This document shows positions 1 through 11,011 of a DNA stretch of 64,000 nucleotides, piece by piece (within the stretch, counting starts at the first letter, position 1; every line of letters begins with the position of its first letter). The translations under genes were made by a program, and so were the position numbers. Location of the stretch: the NCBI RefSeq assembly GCF_963675165.1, contig NC_087384.1:2192501-2256500 (forward strand), in the 5' to 3' direction. The notes beneath the pieces were generated by a model. That model ran no database searches and was not told where the DNA came from. It saw only the letters and a list, made by a program, of their open reading frames with translations. The stretch comes from Halichondria panicea (taxonomy: Eukaryota; Porifera; Demospongiae; Suberitida; Halichondriidae).

Positions 1-149
1 CATGTATAGTGTATAGTGGACAAGTGTCAGGTCATTCTCTTCCACCTGCTGTTTCCTAAATGTCTTCCCTAACTGCGTTTTCCTCTTCCTCTTCAAATTC
101 GTGCCTTTTGGCTTTATCTCCTCTTCATTTTCATCCTTTTCCTGATAAT
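1..149 (-). CDS. possible exon of an unidentified gene running off the window edge
   Basis: On the minus strand a frame stays open from about 149 to the window edge. It encodes a charged stretch, acidic (EKDENEEEIK) then strongly basic (KRKRKTQLGK). A TTATCAG acceptor-like sequence lies at its upstream side near 131-137. No family is recognised, and a charged low-complexity frame this short could arise by chance. It does not resemble the OAS exons that follow on the other strand. Confidence 0.15.
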
Positions 150-512
150 TATCGCAAAAAAGTGTATTGTTCTGTGCAAAGGTTATACTGTCTATTTTGG
201 CTTTAATAACTGCCTGTACATGATTTTCTGAAAGAGCTATTCTCATGGCCATGCATGCACACCTTCTCGGTGTCAGCGTGCCCTGTCTTGATCACTTTGT
301 GTTGTCAGCCTCTGCTCTTTCATAATATAAGAGTTTGATTTTTCTTGCTGTTTCTTCAGGTTCACTTTCTTGTCCCCTTACGTACAAAAACGCGGATTTC
401 CGATCAGCATCCTCTCTCTGTATTCCACACTACTGTCGGGCTCGCTCATGCTCGCCCCAAATATGTGCAAGCATGCATGCATGCATGGCTCGTAATTTTG
501 TGTTTGCCTCAG

Positions 513-1122
513 GTTCTCTACAGGAGTAACAGAGTTTCATAATCATATCCTGAAGTCACAGCCAGATAGGGTAAGTCCTAGAATTCTATAAACTACCGTA
601 TACACACACTTAACGCGCACAAATTAAATTACAGGTAAAGGTGCTCATCAAAAGATTCAAAGTATGGAGAAACGAAATATGGCTTCCTGACTCACCAAGT
701 GGTGGTCGCCCAAAATCTATATTCCTTTCATTCCTTGTTATAATCTCATACAACAGTGCACCAGAGTCTTATAAACAAGCCAGAAGACCGCGAACATTAG
801 CAAAATGGTATAAAGTTATTTAGAAAGCATAACATAGTTATTGACTAATAATAATTACCACATGCATGCATGCAGGATGACAAAAGATTTGCAACGTCTT
901 GCCAGTGAAAAAAGTTCAAGTTTGGAGTAAGTATAATTATATAATAGTAACGATCATTCTCAATAATATACACGTATCTATAATGCACATCGAAATTATT
1001 TGGCAGCCTCCAGGTTCCTGGGCAGAACCCTTTAATTATGGTGAAGTACAGCGATATCCTTCCAACCGCCACGCATCCTTGATCCAGCCAATCCTTTCAT
1101 CGAACAGGCCTCAGGGAAGTAG
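513..1122 (+). pseudogene. 2'-5'-oligoadenylate synthetase, 3' fragment (exons 4-7)
   Basis: Four exons align in order and phase with the intact OAS gene at 57-59.7 kb. Exon 4 is 513-570 (58 nt, the same length as in both other copies; contains EFHNHILKSQPDR). Exon 5 is 635-807 (VKVLIKRFKVWRNE ... PKSIFLSFLVIISY, the helical C-terminal OAS domain). Exon 6 is 876-926 (MTKDLQRLASEKSSS). A decayed exon 7 around 995-1122 holds the family signature RILDPANP but then ends in a stop. The signature is out of frame with the exon start, and the terminal tryptophan-containing part is missing. Exons 1-3, with the catalytic aspartates, are not visible in the 512 bases upstream. If functional, the family makes 2'-5'-linked oligoadenylates from ATP; this copy probably cannot. 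It is either a truncated pseudogene or the tail of a gene whose first exons lie far upstream. Confidence 0.72.
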
Positions 1123-2521
1123 AACCAAGCGGGGGAGAAGACATTAAAAAATGATGGGAGATATTTGCAAAGAAAATTAAAACACTTAATCTTGTGATGA
1201 ACATCACATAGGTCATTTATACTGAGCCTTATAGTATGTTATACCATTATGTTATTTAGCCTTACAAGCACATTAATATACTGTCTCAATGCAGCTATAC
1301 CTATACAGTGCCTTTAGTCTAGAGAGTAATTTTGCTCCTATTGGTACATAAATGTAAATATTTTGAGATTAAAACATTTCTAAGAAGTTATGCATTGTGT
1401 AGGAAAAATCACATATCCAAAACTATTTCTATGGCAACCAAAGGTGATGGGTATGTGGTGGTTTATATAACGCCAACATATTTCTATAGTGAACAATCGC
1501 TTAGCAATGGAAAAGACCAATCGTCGTCGGCTATAAGGTCTGGAACTCTTGGCACAACATTCCTGAGAATAGTTTGCTTAACATATATTATATTAGCCTA
1601 CATAAGTACACACACTGATTACAACTATGATCCATTACTAAGTTTTTGTTTTTTGAGTGCCTTTTCGCTTAGCGATGGAGCTATAAAGCAAACTTGTCGG
1701 CTTTTCACAACATGAAATTGTCTATCTTCTGGTAGCAGCAACTTCATTGAAAACTTGAGATATTGAGGTTAGATTATAAGTGCTCTGTTTCTGTGACGTC
1801 AAAGACAAACCGCAATGGTAATGATGTTATACTGGCTTGTAATCTATGAATTTCCTGACTAAGAATCGCATGGGCAGTGACCGTACGTGACCAATACCTA
1901 CCACAATGTTAACGAAGCCATTTCACAGATGTCAATGAACGTCCCTCCAAGATGGCTGCTCCACACACAGTATATATAGATAGAGAAAGTAGCACTTAGC
2001 TATCCACAGCCTCATTGAAGTGTTTTCACACTCCTAGCTGGGCATATGCATGCAAAGTAAGTTGCTAATAAATTTACACCAACAAGTGAGAGAACAAAAT
2101 TAAATTACTACAGGCTATAAAGGCGTAAAATATTATGTTTTCTGACGACTATATAATCAGCATGCAATTACCTGTTGTGTAATTACACGCTGTCAATGAC
2201 AACGTATTGTTTTGAAAACTGCAGAGAACTTCATCAAAACGATTAGTAATCAATAGTATGGTTACTCGTGCAATAAGCACTCATAACAAGCACTGCATGC
2301 ACATGGTAAGGTTAATAGCACCTGGCTATGCCTTGTGCAATTAGAAGCCTTGACATGGTTTATTAATCCCATATTGCACTTTTAACCATACTATACTTAT
2401 TGACAGCCTAACATGCATAATCCAAAAACTATAAGCAATGCACATGCATGCATGCATGCACACACAAATCCAGAGTGAACTATAACAGTATGATAGACTT
2501 CATGAAATACCATGCACAATA
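1123..2521. other. intergenic DNA with repeats, no gene supported
   Basis: A 127-codon plus-strand frame at 1332-1715 has no recognisable domain. Part of it (around 1440-1510) resembles non-coding DNA near 15360-15420, so it is treated as repeat. The stretch 2165-2400 is related to DNA around 24480-24660 (shared blocks such as TTAATCCCATATTGC), which marks another dispersed repeat. ATGC-rich simple sequence lies near 2443-2460. Confidence 0.4.
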
Positions 2522-3716
2522 CAGTAGAGCCTCGCTAATCCGGACCTCTTTAGTCTGAAACCTCGCAAATCTGAAACTGAAAGAGAAGGGGCTGTCTGTA
2601 AAATAGACTATACTTCGCATGCGCATGCAATCTAACTTGCTTTACTGCAGTAACTAGTGTTCAAGCTGGCGCTGTGCTAATGCCTCTCGCCATGTTTTTG
2701 CTTTCGCTCAAAAGTATTAGAGTGTTATCTATAATGAATTTTATATTAAAGTTAGCTTATCTATATAAAGTCACTGAGAAGAAAAGACTTATTTACATGC
2801 ATCTATTGTAAGTTATTATTTTTTGTATTATGTGGCTTACCAGGACATCAAGAAAGAAGAAAATTGATTCTTCCAGGATCTGTAGTTCAGTGTATATAAT
2901 ATCTAAGAAGAAAAGACCTGTGTACATGCATATTGTTATCTATATTGTTATATGGTAGTGTTTTGTGGCTTACCAGGCCCTCAAGACAAAGATGATTCTG
3001 CCAGGAGGATCTGGATCTGGATCTTGGATATTATTTTCTCACACATGGGGAATGAGCGCGCATGCGCATTACATCCACAGGAATAATTAAAGGGTGTGTC
3101 CAAAGAGATCAATTTTACAAATGGCTACTGTACTGCTAGCTAGCTGTTTTAACAGATATTTTCTGAGTATTGTAGCTAACAAAAAGCTAGCGCTTTAGTG
3201 CAAGGCTAACTCATATGTTGAATAGAAAGTTTGTGCGGACAGATGATGCTATGAAAGATTCTGAAGAGACTGCAACAGCCTTCAATGTGAGTCAAACTAG
3301 CCATAACTCGAGAAAGAAGCTTTAGTTTGCTAATCCACGAATCAAAATCCAAGAGAACGTGGCTAGAAGCCTATAAAAGCTGTTAGTTTTCGTCGCATTG
3401 TAACCGTTGAGCAGTTATAGCTGGAATACACACACACACACACAGACAGACACACACACAGTCAGCTTTACCGTATCCCTCGTGCGGCTACGCCTCGAGG
3501 CATAATAAATAAACTGCTCAAGACATTGACCACTGCAAACAAAACGAAGAGAGAGCTCACAAGACTCACTGTATATTGGAGAGACAGTTGAGATAAAAGA
3601 CTATTCTAGCTAGCAGCTTCCCTTCTGGCCACAGTACATATGTAAAAAGTTTTTTAATCCATGTATTCGGATAGGCTCTGGTCCGGTTCCATTCTGATTA
3701 GCGAGGTTCTATAGTA
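2522..3716. mobile_element. Tigger/pogo-like MITE, enlarged by a nested insertion
   Basis: The left end reads CAGTAGAGCCTCGCTAATCC after a TA. The right end is an inverted match (GATTAGCGAGGTTCTATAGTA). CAGT-type ends with TA flanks are typical of pogo/Tigger-type non-autonomous elements. Related copies of about 415 bp occur at 28852, 34269, 38868 and 41958. This older copy is 1.2 kb because another element sits inside it. Confidence 0.7.
2652..3507. mobile_element. partial copy of the 13.35-14.96 kb foldback element, nested in a MITE
   Basis: The segment starting AACTAGTGTTCAAGCTGG and ending in CTCGAGGCATAATAA is nearly identical to 14097-14955. Shared sequence includes the CA/GACA tract and the CCCTCGTGCGGCTACGCC end. 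Only the right-hand 60% of the larger element is present, and it interrupts the surrounding CAGT-ended MITE. Confidence 0.7.
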
Positions 3717-3782
3717 CTGATTATACAGTTACCAAAAAACTCAATAAAAAGACATGGCCATTATTATACATAATTATATATA

Positions 3783-4185
3783 CATGTTGGTGCTTCGAGC
3801 CTATGAAAACCAGCAGTCGAGCCAAACTTATGGCTACCGTGGACACAATGAAGCTAGGAGGTAAAATTAATCACCATTAAGTATGTTTAACCATGCATGC
3901 ATAATACAATTAATTATAGATAACATCATCTTATTTTGTACAGCATCTAATGGGAAGACTACTACAAAGCTAGAGACTACCCCACCCTCTTTCCCTTGTC
4001 CACTCCATGCTTGGTCGACCCGGCGAATCCAGCCAACAATGTCTACCTGTCTGGCATTGGTACGTACCCGCGCAACAAAAGGCCAAGTGAAAACGAGCAG
4101 GACTGCATGGAGTCAGTTTGTGGATAAAGTGGAATACTTTGACCTTGAGAAGAGTGTGGATCGATTCGAGGAGATCACACGTTAA
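3783..4185 (+). pseudogene. 2'-5'-oligoadenylate synthetase fragment (end of exon 5 plus exon 7)
   Basis: The frame at 3786-3860 (LVLRAYENQQSSQ) matches the end of OAS exon 5 (compare LVIHAYENAHK in the intact gene) and stops at a GTAAAA donor. Exon 7 starts after TTTGTACAG at 3944 and carries WEDYYKARDYPTL, then CLVDPANPANNVYLSG and a C-terminal WSQFVDKVEYFDLEK. Two lesions are visible. The codon before the first tryptophan is TAA where the intact gene has TAC. A frameshift near 4109-4112 separates the DPANP part from the terminal part. No exon 6 is evident, and the start of exon 5 is replaced by transposon DNA. This is a decayed extra copy in the OAS cluster. Confidence 0.75.
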
Positions 4186-4543
4186 GACAGTTCAAGAGAG
4201 CTGACTAACTTTACACAGAGAAGACTATAATTATAATAGCTATATAGTAGTATTATAATAATAGTAACTTGTTTCGCTGCTGCTTAAACGTGTGTTATTT
4301 GACATTTGACTATAATACATGCACCAATACCCATGCATAAGTTTGATTGAGGCAATCCAGTTGCAATACTCATTAGCAGTGCATGACATTGTAGAAATTG
4401 GCAACGGAAAAAATATAGACTCATTTCTTTTATTCGATTACAATATTCTTAAGGGACTGTTCATGGGAATCAGCTCTAACAGTATAAGAACTGATGCTAT
4501 AAGTATGATGATGGTGCAAGACGTGGGTGCAACTGTTGGGAGC

Positions 4544-4782
4544 TAGATGGGCGTGGCCCGCCTCCAAAAAAGTAGAGAAGGGGAGGAGCTGGGAAGCCAA
4601 CAAATGCATTACGTAAGCGTTATACGATCTGATTGGTGCGTATGCATTCCTGAATGCAGACTGCTTATGTAATGTGAGCAGTCTGCAATCTGATTGGTGC
4701 TGCATGTTTTTCTGCAGCAGAACGAATGCTTGATATAGGGCTGCAACCCGTCTCCCTTTTGAAGGTGGGCCACGCCCATCTA
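4544..4782. mobile_element. MITE with Mutator-like 9-bp target duplication
   Basis: TIRs TAGATGGGCGTGGCC and GGCCACGCCCATCTA bound 239 bp. The flanks repeat GTTGGGAGC on both sides (4535-4543 and 4783-4791), a 9-bp target-site duplication characteristic of Mutator-like elements. There is no coding capacity. Confidence 0.8.
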
Positions 4783-4850
4783 GTTGGGAGCTTGGTAATA
4801 ATGAGCCTATATATGGAATTTCCCTGGGACAGTCCCTTTGCTGACTATAT

Positions 4851-5055
4851 ACCGTATAGCGGGTAAGTTTCGTGGGGTAAAAATTCGTTCAACTCGAGAA
4901 ATGGTAGTTTTCGTGAGTAAAAATTTTCGTTTAGTCTCGTGGCTGCACGGCATTCCTACGTTCAGATAAGCCACGCCTACGATAAATTTCGTGGAGGTCA
5001 GCCTGCCCACGAAAATAACGAATATTTTACCCCACGAAAATTACCCGCTATACGG
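4851..5055. mobile_element. hairpin MITE, ACCGTATAGCGGGTAA family
   Basis: Ends ACCGTATAGCGGGTAA and TTACCCGCTATACGGT are inverted and flanked by TA. The interior has alternating blocks of TTTCGTGG and its complement. Relatives occur at 12181-12370, 12941-13149, 18192-18393, 57345-57525 and near 63700-63901. Confidence 0.7.
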
Positions 5056-5173
5056 TAATGCTCCCACAAACAGTACTTAGTCTATACTAAAAAAGAAAAC
5101 ATAATAAAGACAACACACATGCACACATCGAATTCAAGATAGACATACAACAAACAAAATAAGAACATAACAA

Positions 5174-8100
5174 ATGGACTTCAGGAATTGCCACCCTCCC
5201 CACAGCAATGAGCTACTCACTCACAAGGCTGCTAGAGAAGCAACAGATGAGTTGGCTACCCTCCTAAAAGTAGTCTACTATATAGAGCAACAGGTATACT
5301 GTGCAAAATTCACTTATCTGCTTTTATACATGGACAGGACCAACAGCCAATTACTGGCTCTCTGGGACACGGCACTGCAGTTCCTGGAGACTTTGATCTG
5401 GACATGGTCATCTACTCAAGAGGTGAGCACCTGCAAACACAAAACTAGATAGAACATTGTAGACTATATCAGTATTTTGTAAGTGGCTAACTCCTCAAAT
5501 TTTGACAGACCTAGATCCACACAAAGTTCTTGAGCAAGGCTATGACCACTGGCTAGAGAAGCTTGAGAAATTCTTGAAAAGAAGCAGCGATGTGCAATTT
5601 AAGAATAGGACACCTCACTCTGTCAGGTTTTGGTACAAGGACCTCATTGACGTGGACATGCTGGTGACCCCTTGGTGGGACAGCGTCTCCCAGCTGAGCC
5701 TGTTCTTGGACAAGATCCCGGTTGAAAAGCGCTTTCGGTGAGTTAGAATTCAAGAACAAAACTGCATGTGCACTATATATATGATACTCATAGCCTATGT
5801 GTATAGAAAGAATTATATCAAGTATGCATATACAAAAACCTGCAGGTTCTCAATAGGAGCCTCAAAATGGCAGGTGCAGTTTATGCAGAAGCAAGACAAT
5901 GAGGTAAAAGATACATACATTGCAGTTTATCAAATAATATACATTGTGCATGTATATACCACAGGTTAAAGTGCTTATTCAGTGTGCTAAGGCATGGAGA
6001 AACAAACAATGGCCGAACGTTTACCCAGTACAGAAGAAGCCAAAGTCTTACTTTCTTTCTTTGCTCGTTTTGAAAGCTTATCAGCTTGCAAAGAACAAAT
6101 TTGGAAATCTAAACCTTTCGTGATATGGCTGAAAAGTACGTACAGTTATCATGATATAATTATACCCTGATCAATTCATGCATACCATAATTATATATAT
6201 ATATATAGGATCTCACATGAGCTTAAAGATCTTGTCCTTAGAGAAGATCAACAAGAGTAAGTCAGTCTATATGTCATAGTTATAACACAGGCACGAGGGA
6301 CGTATGGAATATTCTTGTTGATTTTACTTCCCTTCGAATATCTGTAGTCGGTATTGTACGGCGTATCTACCCCTGCCCACGCGCCGTTGTTGTACCTAGC
6401 CTCGAGACCAGGCCGATTAAAATTCGCCTGGGTTCGAGGCTACATTGTACCATATGCTGCTGGAATTTAAAAAATCGAAGATGTCTGCTGAACCTGGGAG
6501 GAAAGCTGCATATTCAGCTGACATTGGCTGGAGAGTTGTATGGCAACACATTGGAATGAACCTCTCTTACAAAGAGATAGGAGCTCGCTTGCAAATTGCT
6601 TCAAGTACTGCTCACAGAATTTTTTCTCGATTTAAAATGTCAGGAGACGTGGTTGCAAAATCAACCTCTTCAGCCACAAACCAGGAACTTATAGATGATT
6701 ATCATGAGCTACTGATCATTGGCATAATATCTGAAAATCTTTGTACTTATCTGAGAGAGATATGCAGCATAATTAAAGAGGCAACTGGAGTGATGCTACA
6801 GTGTGCCGTGTTATGAAGAGGTATAAGGATTCACAAAAAAGAATATTGCCAAGCAAAGAAGCATTCAGTATATAGAGCTGACTTCTTAGCACATGCATTG
6901 CTTTTTAGGAAAGAACAATTTGTATGGATTAACAAAACTGGAAGCGATAAAAAGCGCCAATCATTGAGGAAATTTGGGTACTCACTGAAAGGCTTACCCC
7001 CAGTATGTCATCGCTTCCTAGTACGTGGAATTAGAATCTCTGCACTTGCTGCTATTTGCTCTGAAGGGCTACTTGGATCACTACGGGAACTTTTAATGGA
7101 GACACATTTTTCGATTTTCTTAGAGGAACTCTGATACCCAACATGAACCCATTTGATGGTTCAAACAGCAAGTCAGTGATAGTTCTGGACAATTGTTCCA
7201 TTCACCATGTGCCGGAAGCTACTTGAGGATGCTGGAATACTATATAGTTATGTTTCTGCCTCCATACAGCCCGGACCTTAATCCAATAGAGGAAACCTTT
7301 AGTTCAGTAAAGTACTTCATGACGAACTATATCAGACAACAGATGACCCTCAAAGTATTATTCAATCAGCGTTTTACAACATCACAAAAGAATAATGTAT
7401 ATAGGTTGGATAAGTGATAATGGATATGCATAAGCATGATTACTTTATACAATGTTCTTGCTTTAATATACACTCAAAACTTATTGATGTCACTCATGAT
7501 TGTATCTTTATGCTCTACATATATTGATCTTGTGTAATAGCACCTAGCTCCATCAGCTTGTGCCATTTCTCAAGCTGATCAATGCATTCAGACCTCAGTG
7601 TGATTCGTTTGGCAGGTAATATTCCTTGAGGCTCAGATGTAGACCGTTTCCTCAACTTTGATTGGCGAAAGAATGGCTTGTCTGGAGGCTCGTCATATGA
7701 TACGTGCTTGTTTAGCTGAATCATATGAGCCCAGGCTCGAAGTTGCTCAGGACTAAACTCTCCATGTAGAAGTGTGTTTTTCCTCTAGCTCATCAACAAT
7801 ATATATAGAGTCAACTTCAGCCATTTTCGACAAATGGCCTTGGTAGCTTGAATGACGGGTAGGTTTGTTTTGTCCTCTTCAGGCTTTTTCTTCTTCGGGG
7901 GTACACCAGAATTGACATTAGAAATAGAGAGGTGCTTTCGAGCATGTGCTTCTATCTTTGCCCAAATGATTATAGGGGTTTTCTTTTTGTAAGAGTCGTA
8001 CATTGTTGCCACATCAGCATCACTATCAACTATAGTTGCTGCTTTCCTTTGAAACCATGACCAGGCATTATGTAGCCAAACTGTACACCATCAGTATACT

Positions 8101-10024
8101 TTTAATGAGCTTCTCAGATTCCAAAGTTTGCTATGAAAAGACACTTGCTGAGAACCGTTCCACGGCGCACCACCTAGCTGGAATAAGACGGTTAATGATC
8201 TTCAATGAATACTCCACTTGAACTTGAGGGGACTGTTTCGGTGCACTTCCATGGTCACTCTGTAATAAACAATACCATAACATCCTAATACAAGGGACAC
8301 TGGGCTGCTAAATTTATTAATGCCTTGTGTCACATAATTAATTCTGTGCATGAGACAGTGTTTTAGTATGAATGTGTAGTAAATCTATAGCAGCAGAGGT
8401 GTGTTAAGTATACTTGTATGAACTCACAGTTTGTGCAATCCCTGGGCTTGAGCTAGGGCTTGAGCTAGGGCTTATCACCGTGATGTCAGTCCCACTAGCA
8501 CGTACCACACCAGATGTACTAGACTCACAGTCTTCACGCATGTGAAATGCGCCTACTTCAATGCTGCCTTGGGGGCCATTTGTTCGACAATGGATGTCCC
8601 AGTGATCCATCTTAGTTTAATAAGTTGTCTCATTCAAAAAAAGAAAAAAATGGTTTCACACGTGGCATATACGCATACGCATACACGCATACGCATACGC
8701 ATATTTGAAGGGAAATGAAAACAACAGTATTGCACTGAAGCACGAGGGCTGAGTGCAATATATGCCATGCATCCTGAGTGCACGTGTTATAACTAGTTTA
8801 TATCCCGAGGGCATAGTAACATAACACTCTCTGTTAAGGACTATGGCCAGTAATGGTCATGTCTATTCTGTTCATTATGTATTGCTCATGCATGTGATAT
8901 GATCTATAGCACATGGTACTTTGTATCAGTAAAAAGTGAAGTGAAATTATCTTAACTAATCCAAGAGTAGCTCCTACACTGTCTTAGTAACACAATATAA
9001 ACTGCACAAAAAGATGACAAAGACAACTCCGCTCCATCTCTTCTCTCTTCTATAGACGCCAGTATATGCAGCGTATAAGATTGGCATGACTGACAAATGG
9101 CTTGACTCAAAATTGTTGGAGTTCCAACGCTGAAACCACTGCAAAACAGCCCCACCCCACTACTGCTGCAAAGAAACAGCCCCATGCACCCCACTTACTA
9201 CTGGCAGTACTCAGAGCAGTACTGCTGCGAAGAAACAGCCCCACCCCTCTACTCAGTGTAGCTGCTGCTCAAACAGCCCCTCCATGGTGGTCTAGACCCT
9301 TGGCCTCACAACCAAGCCAAAAAAGCTCGCCTCTACACTGCTGCAAAACAGCTCAAGCCCCTAGCAAAAAGAGCCGCTTCTAATGCTATGATGAAACAGA
9401 ATTGACATGCATCACGAGGTAGAGGAAGGTCTAGGAACACAGAATCTTCCACAAAATGAACCTTGGACAATTTTAAAACCTGCATGGTTGCAAAGAAGAA
9501 ACTCCAGCAGGCTGAGTGCAGAACATTCCTACATGGATGGACTTACACTTTGATACTTGTTATTTCTCATGATATATTTATCATTTGTCTAATGTCAGAG
9601 GGGCGCTTTGTGGTTAGTGCATTATGACTTTGCGGTTTAGTGCATTATGACTTTCAGCAGTGCATTATGCTGCATATTGCACTTGGCAACAACGTAGCAA
9701 CAGGATATAAATACATATACATTGTAGAGTATAATTATAATCATACTACCGTATATGAGTATCTGTTACACAAACACATCATTGAAATACAGTATTCACT
9801 GGGATGACTACTACATTGTGGGAGCTGGAGGAACTGATAACACGATTCTACATGACACCCCAAAAACCCCTTGCCTCCTGGACCCAGCCAACCCAGCCAA
9901 CAACCTGTTTGACACCGGGTTCTACACTACACGTACTGGTGATAGGTCACATGATGAGGAGGAGGGGAACTGGTCTGAGATAAAGAGGAAGATTGAGACC
10001 ATTGACCTTACTGTGGACATATAA
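5174..10024 (+). CDS. 2'-5'-oligoadenylate synthetase, seven exons, one frameshift
   Basis: OAS enzymes polymerise ATP into 2'-5'-oligoadenylates, normally as a cytosolic antiviral alarm. Exons: 5174-5293, 5338-5422, 5509-5737, 5846-5903, 5965-6135, 6209-6256, 9793-10024. All junctions are GT/AG, and exon lengths and phases nearly match the intact copy at 57 kb (exon 4 is 58 nt and exon 6 is 48 nt in both). Exon 2 carries the nucleotidyltransferase motif TGSLGHGT followed by DFDLDMVIYS (Asp60, Asp62). Exon 3 has LIDVDMLVTPWW with the third carboxylate as Asp118. Exons 4-5 form the OAS helical domain (KWQVQFMQKQ, AKAWRNKQWP, KSYFLSLLVLKAY). Exon 7 has CLLDPANPANNLFDTG. One extra T at 6121 shifts exon 5 into a TGA; without it the total is 942 nt (313 residues). 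The 3.5 kb last intron holds a DNA transposon. It is either a recent pseudogene or a sequencing error. Confidence 0.85.
6481..7417 (+). pseudogene. IS630/Tc1-mariner-like transposase, frameshifted
   Basis: The frame from 6481 begins with a helix-turn-helix region (YKEIGARLQIASSTAHRIF) and runs to a stop near 6816. A later frame contains VIVLDNCSIHH (second catalytic aspartate, about 7176-7208). A shifted frame then gives PPYSPDLNPIEETFSSVKYF (about 7258-7317), the family's hallmark ending in the third acidic residue. At least two frame changes and several stops separate these blocks, so no active enzyme is encoded here. Confidence 0.75.
7515..8610 (-). pseudogene. transposon accessory ORF of unknown function, convergent to the transposase
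   Basis: The minus-strand coding-like blocks are a start at 8610 (MDHWDIHCRTNGPQG, serine-proline repeats SSPSSSPSSSPG) ending at a GTGAGT donor, a following block after TTATTACAG near 8261, and a third (WAKIEAHARKHLS ... PPKKKKPEED) at 7790-8060. A fourth (SPEQLRAWAHMIQLNKH ... YDEPPDKPFFR) runs at 7515-7770. In-frame stops interrupt them. Their position inside the TIRs and opposite orientation suggest a second element-encoded protein. No known domain is recognised; the basic stretches would fit a DNA-binding role, but that is a guess. Confidence 0.5.
8796..9792. other. remainder of OAS intron 6, low-complexity repeats
   Basis: This stretch lies between the transposon and the last OAS exon. 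From 9100 to 9350 there are imperfect repeats built around CTGC, AAACAGCCCC and CACCCC blocks that leave several short frames open. From 9600 to 9680 the unit GTGCATTATGAC recurs. No gene is supported. Confidence 0.4.
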
Positions 10025-10445
10025 AGTATTATAACTCATTATCAACTCTTTAGCTATAAAAATTATCGTTGAGAATTTCTAAAAACCACTAGATCTACTT
10101 GCATGACTGTGAGATCAGGTATAATAATGTACTTTTAACTGGCTAGCTGGGGAACTGTTGTATGAGTTGTTTATATTATACTCAGTTTATCCAAGCAGTC
10201 TATATTCCCATGCAAAAAAACAACAACTCATTTACAGTGAAAAGTCAGAGTTCAGAGAAAATGAAATTCATGAGTACACATTAATGGTATTATTGTAATG
10301 GTATATTCTATATGATCAGAGAATTTTACCACAATCCTTTTATGGAGTGAACCTCACAAGCATGCAGTGGATTGAATAGAGTAAATGTACGTGCAAAGCC
10401 TGAACTAAATGCTAATAATTTATACTGAAGAGTCATTTTAGAACT

Positions 10446-10869
10446 ATGGCAATATATACCGCCAGTCAGAGTGAAGAGTCTATTCAAAAAGGCTCAGCAA
10501 CAAAGTTAAAACTATACAGATAAACGTAAGTCAGCAAACAGAAACTGTTATCGTTGGTATGCTATCAACACACATGTACACATACACATGCAGGCATCTG
10601 AGGAGGAAGAAATAGACATCGACATATCAGATGTTGTTGTTGGAGGATCATGACTCATGGTACGGCATTACCCGGGCACTTTGACATAGACCTTACTGTC
10701 TTCTCACCAAGTAAGGACAACAGCCTATGAAACACACATAATTACATTAATATAACCTTCAAATATTTAATAGGTCTACACCCAAAGAAGCGTAGAGTAA
10801 CAGAACAAATGTATAAAAAGGGTATGGAACTGATCATGGACTGTGAAGCAGCTGGAGGCCGATCGACAG
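10446..10869 (+). pseudogene. 2'-5'-oligoadenylate synthetase N-terminal fragment
   Basis: The exon 10594-10710 carries ISDVVVGGS and, after a one-base frame change, THGTALPGHFDIDLTVFSP. This is the OAS GGS...DxD active-site segment. It is 117 nt long against 118 nt in the intact gene, which fits a single-base deletion just after the GGS codons (about 10651). The next exon, 10774-10869 (LHPKKRRVTEQMYKKGME), joins it in the correct phase and may be the start of exon 3, though similarity is weak. A possible first exon at 10446-10525 has an in-frame stop and is doubtful. No later OAS exons follow: the next exons belong to a coiled-coil gene on the same strand. Confidence 0.6.
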
Positions 10870-11011
10870 GTTAGCACCACTTCTCACAAGCCCATGCTCT
10901 AATTATTGTTTAAGCAATCAACTTATAGCATGGAGACAAATATTCATGTGCATGCATGCATGTGCTTAATTATAAGAGAAGTTTGCTACAAATTTGCAGA
11001 GAACGACCTCA

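Larger units (their letters stand above)
6279..8793. mobile_element. Tc1/mariner-IS630-type DNA transposon in OAS intron 6
   Basis: Inverted ends GTTATAACAC and GTGTTATAAC lie between TA dinucleotides (6277-6278 and 8794-8795), as expected for a TA-targeting element. Inside are a decayed DDE transposase on the plus strand and a second, convergent reading region on the minus strand. The element is wholly inside the last intron of the host OAS gene, so splicing could in principle remove it. Confidence 0.75.

Noticed and set aside
1332-1715. 127-codon open frame on the plus strand
   Set aside because: No start context, domain or splice support. Part of it resembles non-coding repeat DNA near 15.36 kb.
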